This document shows positions 45,136 to 54,497 of a stretch of 64,000 bases of DNA, one piece after another. Position 1 is the stretch's first letter; every line of letters starts with the position of its first letter. The DNA lies in assembly GCA_001949185.1 (NCBI GenBank), contig BDGG01000018.1, forward strand, positions 7,210 through 71,209, read 5' to 3'. Position numbers and translations under genes: made by a program. The notes under the pieces were generated by a model that had not been told where the DNA came from, did not search any database, and saw only the letters and a program-made list of their open reading frames with translations. The stretch comes from Ramazzottius varieornatus. Taxonomy: Eukaryota > Tardigrada > Eutardigrada > Parachela > Ramazzottiidae.

Positions 45136-45438
45136 ATGTTATTGCGGCTTGCTGCAATAACATGGCTTGCTGCAAGTGCAGTAGTAGGCTTCCGGGAGAA
45201 CCTACCAGCAATATCGATTGCAGTGGAGAAGTTTCGCCAATGCTCCAAATGGAAGGCCCCAGTCACCTGCCATTTGAAGGCCAGTTTGGCTCTGGCAGCC
45301 TACGCCCTCACACACCGTCTTCCAACTCACGAACGGCCGAAAGACGGCTCAGCATTTCCCTATGACCGAAAGATAATAGTCCTCCTCACGGCAGGCCGTA
45401 AAACTCCGTTGATTGTGTTGATCTTGAAAGTGGATTAA
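45136..45438 (+). CDS. possible small secreted protein
   Basis: The ATG at 45136 opens 100 codons with an N-terminal hydrophobic stretch (LLRLAAITWLAASAVVGF) that could be a signal peptide, then a region with two Cys in QCSKWKAPVTCHL. It is oriented head to head with the broken heat-shock gene (ATG at 44889). No homology is recognised, and the stretch contains the repeated word GGCTTGCTGCAA, so chance is possible. Confidence 0.28.
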   Translation: MLLRLAAITWLAASAVVGFRENLPAISIAVEKFRQCSKWKAPVTCHLKASLALAAYALTHRLPTHERPKDGSAFPYDRKIIVLLTAGRKTPLIVLILKVD

Positions 45439-45444
45439 GAAGTC

Positions 45445-45490
45445 TCGCTTTCAAGATAAGCAGCCCTCGAGTAGCTTATCTTGAAAGCGA
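45445..45490. repeat. perfect 17-bp hairpin
   Basis: TCGCTTTCAAGATAAGC (45445-45461) is the exact reverse complement of 45474-45490, with a 12-base loop. A related word, TGATCTTGAAAGTGGATTAA, precedes it at about 45419. Confidence 0.85.
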
Positions 45491-47090
45491 AAACGGATTA
45501 TTCTCTGCACACTTGACTCACAATTTCAAATTTCATCTCAGCTGATCTCTGTCTGCACAGTGCTTCACGTTGCGAGATACCGTTTCACGTATGGGCTTCT
45601 TGATACTTATTAGTGTCGGGGATATCGACAGACAGAGAGAAAACCATGAATTTCAGCCTAGTCAGGAGACTATGTTTACCTACAAACCTACCCCGTAAAC
45701 CTCGCGCATTTCCACTCCCGTTTCCGAGACTTTCGAAAAACGAAATTTTGCCTCACTCACGACTAACTTCCGTTGATCAAGCAAACTCAAATTTTCAATC
45801 AACCGTTTGCGACATAAACAGCTCGTCGTGAGGAGGACTAATGTATTGTAATCGGATACTAGAAGACAGAGATTGCGGAATGGAGGAACCTACTTCCCCC
45901 CCCCCCCCCCCCCGCAAGTATATTTCGATGGCCAAACACTGAAATGTGTGTCAGCTATGATATCGATCTGGGCCTTCGCGTATCAGCGTTCATCGAGATA
46001 TGTAGAAACATCTCCGCTGGAATAATCTTAATTCTTTTTTCATAAATCATAAAAGAGGATAAATCGAGAAGCGCCCCTGGTACTTACTTTCGACCAGATT
46101 CAACGATGATATGGTGGTGCAGCGATGGACGGGGTCACGGGTTATTTACCCAGCCGGAACTGCCTGATATCGAAAATTACGCAATTGCCTCGTGCAATCT
46201 GCCACGGGCCGCTTGAACTGGCAACTTTATAATGGGTGTGGAAATTCTGTCCTTACTATTTAACAGACACAATGCTCGAACGACATTCGAAGCGATTTTT
46301 CGAGATTTGAAAAAGGTTGTTTGATTGATTGCCGTTTTCGAGTTGAGCTATACTTGGTGTTGGCAAGCCGCTTTGTGATTTCGGTATTCCACTGGGTAAA
46401 TCGTCCATCCATGGCACTGTTATTTTACTATGCAATTGAAATTATCAAAAGTCACGTGCAGTCTACATGATCAGCTGACTGCAAGTAAAATCAATTATTG
46501 TTGACAAATTTCCATTATTAAAATTGAAATTCGATCTCCTATTATGGTTCAATCCATCAAGCGAACACCAACCCGCACAATCAAAACGATTTTAATTATT
46601 GAAATCGATTTCCTATTATAATGATTGGAATTACACTGATTCATGCCTTAGAGCACTGGGCCGCAGGTCCAAAAGTACGCTGTAACTGTGCTGCGCACAT
46701 TACCAGGGCGCTGTACGCTGCACAACTTTCATGCCCAGTGGCCAAGCAGCTGTGCTGCAGACCCACGTTGACCTGATGCAACTGCGCGGAACGCCGCCGT
46801 ATTGACGTGGTTTGTAATTTAGTCTGCGAAATCGGTAGTCAACCTGGAGAACGTTGCCTTAAAGTACGGCAAAGCTGAGACGGCTGACGTTCGAATGCCC
46901 AAAAACTGTAATTTTTGTCAGGTTTCGGTAGGTGCATCTGCGCGGTAGTCTATGGCTTTCTGCTGTATGCTGTGCTGTGCCGCACAAATTTCGTCAGTTC
47001 ACGCGTTGCAGCACAGCACAGCTGCAGTACAGTGCAGCGCATGCGGCCAGATTCCGTGCTCTACCATGGGTGCGGTGATGTTAGCATAAT
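45491..47090. other. gene-free, with C-run and A/T-rich palindromic words
   Basis: A run of 18 C occupies 45896-45913. 46430-46625 is rich in CAATTGAAATT, TTAATTATTGAAAT and similar self-complementary words, resembling 63330-63500. No coding pattern. Confidence 0.5.
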
Positions 47091-47098
47091 GGTATCGC

Positions 47099-47710
47099 TA
47101 GGGTTGTTAACGGATGGATCAGACAGTCATCCGGATGGGATCAGATGCCGATCCGGATGGACCCGGATAGCAGTCGGACGGATATAACTCCCATCCGAAT
47201 CGGATGCCGATGGATGGGTCTTCTATCCGGATGATCCGGATCTTATCCGGATAAAAACTTGAAGCTTGGCTTAGAAACTTACAGATGACATAACGAATTA
47301 TAATTGTTAAGTTTTGACATTCTGTTGCCGGACAGCATAGACGGTACAATCTGATAATCCTCCGTCAACATAGTCTGCATATACCCAGAAATTAAATCCC
47401 AAGACCTTAAATGACTAGACAGAGATTGCGTAAAAAAAACTACGCTCAAAAGACAAGCTGGTAGGGAGATTGCGACCTTCTGTCGAGTTACCCGCTGGTG
47501 TATTGGACTGATTGATTGCGCGTCAGTAGTTTTGGTTCTATCCGGATAGAAAGCCGGATGGATGGAGAGCTCATCCGGATCTCTATCCGTATTAACCGGA
47601 TAGGATCTCTATCCGGTTAATAGCTGGATGGATAGAATGCCTATCCTATCCAACTTCTATCCGTATTCATCCGGATCCATCCGATGTCAGATTGGATACT
47701 AACAACCCTA
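47099..47710. mobile_element. non-autonomous hAT-type element with ATCCGGAT arrays
   Basis: The ends TAGGGTTGTTA and TAACAACCCTA are perfect 11-bp inverted repeats. The flanking octamers GGTATCGC (47091-47098) and GGTATCCC (47711-47718) agree at 7 of 8 positions, as expected for the 8-bp hAT target duplication. The palindrome ATCCGGAT occurs 8 times (from 47129, 47151, 47225, 47234, 47245, 47540, 47573 and 47669), five near the left end and three near the right. One-base variants lie between. There is no coding capacity. Subterminal repeats of this kind are transposase binding sites in characterised hAT elements. Confidence 0.8.
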
Positions 47711-47768
47711 GGTATCCCGACCTAATATAATCTTAATTTGATAAACCCGGGGTGTCAGAGTTCCAATA

Positions 47769-48136
47769 GCTAGACTCAAAGCTGGCGTTTACCTAAATTT
47801 GGGCCCTTTGTTTAGCTAAACGGACGTTGGGATTGATCAAGCTCGCCAAACAGACCCCGCCCACTCAGTTTAGCTAAACGGATTGAAATCGTCCATTTAG
47901 CTAAACGGAGCCTGTTTATCGCCTCCGTGATGTCGGCATCGTGTGCGAAAATGTTCCACTCAAAAAATTCCCTTCAAAGTTTCTGACGTCACAGCCTTTC
48001 CTACGTCATTTGGTATGTTAGATTATTTCGGTACTCAGACCTGAAATTTCAATTGATTACGTGATTGGTTGATTTACTTAAACAAACGCCGTTTTTAAAC
48101 GACTACTTTTACGTAAACGCCAGCTTTGAGTCTAGC
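47769..48136. mobile_element. MITE with perfect terminal inverted repeats and TA flanks
   Basis: 47767-47792 and 48113-48138 are exact 26-bp reverse complements including the flanking TA (TAGCTAGACTCAAAGCTGGC is the outer part). Taking TA as target site, the element is 368 bp. Near the left end the palindrome GTTTAGCTAAAC, or a one-base variant, occurs three times, each followed by GG (about 47811, 47867 and 47896). TAATATAATCTTAAT occurs just outside both ends (47723-47737 and at about 48136-48150). Confidence 0.8.
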
Positions 48137-48139
48137 TAA

Positions 48140-48575
48140 TATAATCTTAATACAATATGCGCCGACCACAGAGCATCTAATATAGCGTTAGTGTATTTGC
48201 TTGTGTCGCTAAGTTTTTATTATAATATATTATTATATTTCTGTCAGTTCTAGATCCAAGGGTCAACGTCTGCTTGTTGTTCGGGGAATTCCCTTCTTTC
48301 AAGCCGTTTTCTCAACCGCGAACGCATTGCAGAATCGCGCTGAAATGCATTTTTTTACAGCTCGAATGGCGGGTATGCAACTGAGACCCCCAAAATCGTA
48401 GTCATGCACTCACCAATCAAATCAGCTGCACCAATTAATAAACCGCATCTTGTTCGTTTGTTTACCACACGCGCAGGTGGTTGATGCGTAAGATCTACTG
48501 GCATAAAGCACACTGCGTACAGAAACAGAAATCGGACTAATGTCGTAACGCAGTAAAACTCAACCGCAGAAAATT
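48140..48575. other. 5' flank of the second pogo-like gene
   Basis: No inverted terminus matching the 16.6-kb element was found here. No gene is seen. Confidence 0.4.
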
Positions 48576-48578
48576 GTC

Positions 48579-50829
48579 GTGGATAATGGCCATCAGCTGA
48601 TCAGCTGTTTTACTCTTACACTTCAAAGCTGCTATGCATGGTTACGCGATTTTCTCTCGGGAAAGCCCTGCAATCGTCAGCTCGATATTCTTTCCGTAAA
48701 CGTTCCTCGAAATGTCCCAGCCCTTAAAGACCAAGCGGCCTCAGCGATACACCGAAGAATTCTGAAGGATGCGCTGTCTGCTGTTGACAATGGAATGGGG
48801 CTACGCGAAGCAGCTCGAGTTTTCAAAGTTCCGCGCAAAACCGTCTCACGTTATGTGCAAGATACGAAGGCACGTAGAATGGGTAAAGAAAGAAAGCTCA
48901 ACGATTTCGAGGAAGGACTGCTGGTTGATCTGCTCAGGAAATTCGGAAATACCGGATTTCCTCTCAACAAAACCCAGCTGCGCATTTTTGTGGACGAAAT
49001 TGGCATTGCGAAAGGTACAGTAGTTTTTCTTGTCGAACGTTTTATAATATTAGTTTCGAATGTTGATCTTTGTCAGGTGTTGGGATAATCTTCAGTAAGG
49101 AATGGCATCGGCGTTTCCTCCAGGAACAGAAAGAAATATCGACTAGCCTAAAACGTTGACAGGAAGAAAGCACGAGAGTGGACTGTTGAAGGTGCGGAAT
49201 CATGGATCGAGCGTCTCGGCGGGCTGAATGACCAAGGCTGCCTGTCAAATCTGGAAGGAATTATCGATCTTGATGAATCTGGCTTCGTTCTGGGTTTTGA
49301 AAGGGAGAGAGTTTATGCGGAAAAAGGGCAGAAACATGTGGTTTCATACACAGAAGGCTCAACAAGAGATCAAGTGACAACGCTGTTCTGTGGAAATGCA
49401 GCGGGTCGGATGTTCAATCCTTTGGTCCTGTTCGACAGAGTATTGTATTTGGGCAGCATGTATGACAATACCAAGGACAAGGTCTATGTCGCAGTCAATC
49501 GATCGGGCGTAATGGATCACAAAGTGCTGACGGACTACTTCCGGCAGGAAGTGCTGCCGAATGCTCCCGACAAAGCTCTGCTGGCAAATAAAAAATCCAC
49601 GTTATCAATTTATTTTGTGGCTCTTTTTCAGTGTGTTGTGCTTATCGATGGTCACTATAGTCACGTCACAAACATACAGCTCTTCAAGCTTTGTATCGAG
49701 TCCGGTAAATTTGTATGTCTCATAAGTCTACCTTCCGGTCAGACGGACAAGCTACAACCGCTAGATAGCTGCCCATTAGAAACCATGAAACCGAAGTGGA
49801 CGGCTTACAAGTCCTTCCATCGTATCAACCCGCAATGTGAAGTAAGACTAAATTATTGCAGTCTGTTTATAAAAATTAACTCATGGACAAGACTTTGATA
49901 CAGGGACGTACCGAGGTCCCTAAAAGGTCCGCGATTTGGCCGTTTTCCTACGAAGTTTTCATGGATTATCAGTCAGGGTTGTGCCGGGTACGGGTCTGAC
50001 AGGCAACTTCGTAAAAAAAGGGCCAAATCGCGCACGTTTTAGGGACCTTGATACGACCTTGTTTTGATACAATAGTTCTGACTTTCAGATTACTCGGAAC
50101 ACCTCCCCAGGAGTTTTGGCGGAGCTGTGTACTCCAGGAGCCAGCATGTTTTCCTTCGAGTTTGAAGCGTCATTGAAGAGTGGTTTCCGCAAGACTGGTG
50201 TCTTCCCTTTTTCCCCTGACGTCATTCCTAGAACGGTCGATAAAGAGCTAATCAAGTACGATGAACCTTCCTTACCAGTGTTGGACAGAGAAAGTTTCCC
50301 GAAGAAGAAAGTAGCAGCCATCTTACGTGCCGACAAGGTGAAAATGGATGACGCCATGGTCGAAGCAAGCCTTGAGTCGATCGACCACATTCGGTCCGAT
50401 TACAAAAGCGTAGCGAATATGGTTCTGTCTGCTGCAGGCAAGGCGTTCGCTTTTTCTAAGCCGAAAAAGCAACGGAAGGCGAAAGATACGCGGGTTGCGC
50501 TGGAAGCAGGCAGAAATATGCTTAGCAGTGAGTATATGGAGGTGATTGAGCAACTTCTGAAATTGCGAAAAGAGCCGAGCAAAAATACACCGAAGTCCCG
50601 TGGAGGGACGAACAGAAAAGGGATGGCCCGCGAACCTTCGCCGTCTGCTTGCCTTCCAGTACCGGATATTCCTTCCAAATCTGAACCGAAGTCCATGCCT
50701 AAGAAAAGTCGCAAAAAGAAAGTGTGCTCACCTGAAGAACCTTCCGCCTGCCCTTTGTCGAATGCTGATGTGGGTACGCTCGTACCAGCTCCTCCAAAGA
50801 AACGTATTGAGTCGAAGAAAGTGCAGTAG
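48579..50829 (+). pseudogene. second pogo/Tigger-like transposase gene, one frameshift
   Basis: Exon 1 runs to 49014 and carries a pipsqueak-type helix-turn-helix (GLREAARVFKVPRKTVSRYV). A 62-base intron follows; exon 2 spans 49077-49841 and exon 3 50089-50829. The intron after the DNA-binding part has the same place and phase as in the 16.6-kb copy. Exon 2 shows HRRFLQEQ, a one-step frameshift near 49155, then DLDESGFVLG, VVLIDGHYSHV and LPSGQTDKLQPLD, so all three catalytic Asp are kept. Exon 3 has FRKTGVFPFSPDV and a long basic Ser/Pro/Lys tail to the stop at 50827. A 48-base in-frame insertion before VVLIDGH may be a GC-AG intron. AATAAA follows at about 50953. No inverted ends were found. 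Confidence 0.75.
49914..50048. repeat. fold-back sequence inside the intron of the second pogo-like gene
   Basis: 49914-49957 and 50005-50048 are imperfect reverse complements (AGGTCCCTAAAAGGTCCGCG onward; outer AGGTCCCTAAAA exact), with a 47-base centre. Together they look like a small palindromic MITE lying wholly within the intron 49842-50088. Confidence 0.7.
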
Positions 50830-51852
50830 GTTCGCTTCGCTGGTTGTGACGACTTTGATTTCTGATTGTGATTGTAAACAGAGATTTCATATCTGGAGTA
50901 TCTTGTTTTCGTATGTGCTTATGGCGGGCTTGTTCCGGCAAAAAAGAATTTCAATAAAAGTGTCATGCTTCGAGCTGCTCGTTCCGATACCCAGCACGAA
51001 CGTGCAGCAGTACTACCAGTAGTGCTCTTTTTTACACGAAGCAAGAGACTCCTGCCCGTGCCGCCGTAGCGAAACGGCCTGGCCCAAACTATCCCACCGT
51101 GTGTACGTCTTGGAAACGCTCTGTACCTTCCCCAGATTTTTCGGAATTTTTCTGATTATGTCATATGTAATGTCACATGTCATGTCATATGACATACAAC
51201 ATATCATGTGCACTAACGTCACATTACGTGGTCTATGCATCAACGTTTTCTGTTACCAGCTGGGGTGCACGACATTTAGTTACATGCCGTGTCTCCCTGA
51301 AGTTAAAGCTCTCCTCTAGTCTCGCTGAGACTGCCGTCGACGCATTTCAAGCAATCAATGGAAAATGCGTACCGCAGAAGTGTAGAAGCGGTAGATTTCG
51401 GATACATTGGTGAATTTGTCTTCCATGACGTGAGCGCTTCGCAGCTGGTATCGAAGGCGCAGTTCTACGGGCCAACTTCCCAACAGCCAGTTGCACCAGG
51501 AGTATCCTCCTAGCCTGGCACTTTGAGAATCTTTGCGCCGTTCTACCTTGCGGAATGTCTAGAGCCATATGTCTGTTCTAAACCCCAAAATTGCCAGCTT
51601 GTCCTTCGCGCCTTCCTTCTCCTTCAGCAAGACAAGATGCTTTCCTGACATTGGCACAACCTTTCCTAGCCTGGCAAGAACTTGCACCACCATCCCACTA
51701 CTAACGGTCCAGCTTGACCAAACTACGGACGAGCAGCCGAGCTGGTTGGTCCTTGATTTCTTGTTTCATCATGGGTTTTTCCCGTTCAGCAAGCAGTTGT
51801 ACTCTGCTTGTCGTAGGTACTTTCACCGACCCTGCAAGCCTAGATAACAGAA
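50830..51852. other. 3' flank of the pogo-like gene and 5' region of AMD1
   Basis: 51165-51212 is a run of TCATATGT/ACATGTCATGTCATATGA words, locally palindromic. No short upstream ORF of the MAGDIS type known from mammalian AMD1 was seen. A non-homologous ATG frame of 8 codons occurs at about 51558. Confidence 0.45.
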
Positions 51853-53813
51853 ATGGGCTATCCCTCCTTCTACGAAGGAGCTGAGAAGCTGCTGGAGATG
51901 TCTTTCGGGCTGGGCAACAAGAAGGAGGAGGATGGGGCCAAGCCCAACGACTTGCGGGCCATTCCACGGTGAGGCATATCTCGATTGTCCATGACGTCAT
52001 GAGAGCCACTGCCCACCTCGTTGACGTTAAGCTGGGCAGACCAAGGCGCCATGACGTCGCCGCGTATTTCATGAGGGGTGTCTGCTTCGCTGTCTGATTC
52101 ATGCTGCGCACAGCTCTGGGTTGTGTAGCCGTCACTCTGCGCCAATTGAGGAGGGCAGTGGTGGCTTTACGTAATTCCCTTGATATACATTTGTACTTGC
52201 ACCTCCGCTTCCTTGTCAAGTTCGGACCAAGATATCTCGTCTTGGTTTATTTCTTTTGACTTGTCACTGCCACATAGTGCACTTGGAATTGTGGGCTGTC
52301 TGCCTGCGTTGCAGACAGCTAAATGTAAGTTGATTGGCGGCGCGTGCTTGGCAGAGAAGAATGACGGCATCAGCGGAAGAGTGTCGTTGTTTGAGATATG
52401 GATTTGAGTTGGCTGAGTGACAAGGGTATGACAGACTTGACATTAATGCGTCGTTGTGTGTTGCAGCGAAGAGCTGGAGGGCTTGTTGGCTGGAATCGGG
52501 GCGGAAATCGTCAGCGACATGGCCACCAAAGAGACGCACGCTTACGTTTTGAGGTAGACCTCCTCAGACCATAGGCTTGAGCCAAGGTCCGCCGTCATCA
52601 AGCAAAGTGCAATCCCTCAAAAGACATCTTGTGTTAGGGCTCTGTGATATGTATATAATGATAGGCTGAAGGAAGGCCAGTGCTAATTGTCATGGTCTTT
52701 GCAGTGAAAGTAGCATGTTCATCAGGCAGCAGGCCATCATCTTTAAGACGTGCGGTACGACCCAGCTGATCAAGGCCATCCCCCTCCTCCTCAAGCTCGT
52801 CCAACGCTACACTTCGCTGGGTCAAATTCAAGTAAGCTCAACGATACAATGAATTAAGAAATCTGGGCAAACATATGCACAGACATTTTTGACGGCGACT
52901 CTGTTGAAAAGTGGCCAAAGAGCTTTGTGAAGCGAAAGTGCAAGTTGATGAGACTTGAAAGTCATGTTGGATGTTGTGACGCAGGAGTTGTATTACTCGC
53001 GGAAGGAGTTTCTGCGTCCGGAGCTGCAAGAGGCGCCGTACCAGTCCTTTGCTGGCGAAGTGAAGGAGCTAGAGGTGGACTTTGAGGGGCAAGCGCACTA
53101 TTTTGGCCAGGGCGATCGACGTTGGTACGTCTACGTCTTTGAGGGCGGCGCAAGCCAGGCCAAGAAGAAGAAGGGGAAGAGGCAGGCGCAAGACTGTCTG
53201 GAGCTGATGATGGAGGAGCTGGAGCCGCAAGTGATGGCCATCTTTAGCAAGGCGCACTGCAACTGCGCTCTGCAGGCTAGGCAGGTACAGTGCCAACCTT
53301 GCTTTAACAAAAGCCTTACTGCTCCTCTTTCTTCAGCTGGTCGTTTGGGCTGTGTAGAAGTCGGGTATTGATGGGATAGTGGCGGGTTTGGCTATCGACG
53401 ACTTGCTCTTTGAGCCCTGCGGCTACTCGATGAACGGCCTGATGGACGATGGGCGCTACGCCACTATCCACATTACGCCGCAAGAGGCCTACTCCTATGT
53501 CAGCTTCGAGAGCGACGCTGTCCACCTGCCCCATAGCCAGCTGATCCGCCGGGTCTTGGACGTCTTTCGACCGCGAAAGTTCATCTGCACCATCTACACA
53601 GACAGGTCGCGCCCAGCGGTAGGTGCCCAATGTGCAAATGACCAAGCCTCTGATACAGCAAGACATCGATGTCAACTTGTTTAGGCCAGTACTGGGGATA
53701 TGCGGGAGGAGGCGACGGGTTCCTTGGAGGGCTTCAGGCTGATGGATGCGCAGACGCTGACGTTGCGCCACCACCGCCTGACCTACATGGCCTTTGTCCG
53801 AGATATGACCTGA
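51853..53813 (+). CDS. AMD1: S-adenosylmethionine decarboxylase proenzyme
   Basis: Six exons in phase: 51853-51968, 52467-52553, 52705-52831, 52985-53284, 53358-53618 and 53685-53813, giving 339 residues (human about 334). The enzyme decarboxylates SAM to supply aminopropyl groups for spermidine and spermine. FYEGAEKLLE keeps the two active-site Glu. YVLSESSMF contains the Glu-Ser self-cleavage site that creates the pyruvoyl Ser. KTCGTT keeps the catalytic Cys; PCGYSMNG and IHITP keep the Ser and His needed for processing. EGFRLMDAQT near the end matches the family C-terminus. A basic insertion (AKKKKGKRQ) lies between the WYVYVFE strand and the following helix. The gene converges on AMP deaminase, with 684 bases between stop codons. 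Confidence 0.95.
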
Positions 53814-54497
53814 CGCTGCCTGCCAAAATGGCCGGCCTGCTCTCTCTAGGCCTTTCCACCATTGGCCCACTCATCACTGCCAAGCTTTTTAACCGCGCTT
53901 TTGCTTGTGCCACTTGTTCAAGCCAATCTTTTCACCAAGTTTCTCCTCGGCATTTGGCCTGTTGACGCTTGACAGTAGACATTGTTAGGTCATGGACAGT
54001 CAAAAGAAGTGTGATACTGTTGTGTAGCTGTCTGGTGGATGATGGAGGCAGGCCTGAGGAGGGGTCCACTACAGGGGCGCTCTGGCCTTTCCTTGGCCGA
54101 GAAGGCTAACAAAGGCCGCCACCTCCGGCGAGCAATTTTCCATCGCCTTACAGCTGCAGCCCTTTTGCCAGCTCTTGTATCCACTGCTTGGTCAGCCATG
54201 TTTACATGGGACATATGCCATTGCTTCATCAATGGCCTACTTCCTACTGGCTGGAGACTGCCGGCTGCCCAACGACCAAATACAGCCACAAGTCTGACTT
54301 CATCCCACTAGCTGGTCACAAGCCACAAACCAGCCCCCAACGGCAGCTGCACAGATAGTACATGGTGACATTGAAAAATAGAGCATGTGGAGATAGCAAA
54401 CAAAGAGGGAGGGGAAATGGCCAGGACAAGAACGCAACAGGCAACCCCAGCTCATCTCCACATTGTGCAAGGAGAGAGAGAGGGTCAAAGGGGCACA
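53814..54497. other. intergenic between convergent AMD1 and AMPD
   Basis: It holds both 3' untranslated regions. Frames here are not conserved with any family I recognise. Confidence 0.5.

Noticed and set aside
45896-45913. Run of 18 C, and shorter C or G runs at about 7889, 34909 and 39645
   Set aside because: Simple homopolymers; no telomere-like repeat or regular spacing.
51400-51852. Search for a polyamine-responsive upstream ORF before AMD1
   Set aside because: No MAGDIS-like hexapeptide ORF is visible; the short ATG frame near 51558 is not similar.
51701-52219. Long minus-strand open frame of 172 codons
   Set aside because: It lies antisense to exon 1 and intron 1 of AMD1, has no domain, and is explained by the composition of that gene.
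53316-53870. Minus-strand open frame of 184 codons
   Set aside because: It is the antisense shadow of AMD1 exons 5 and 6.
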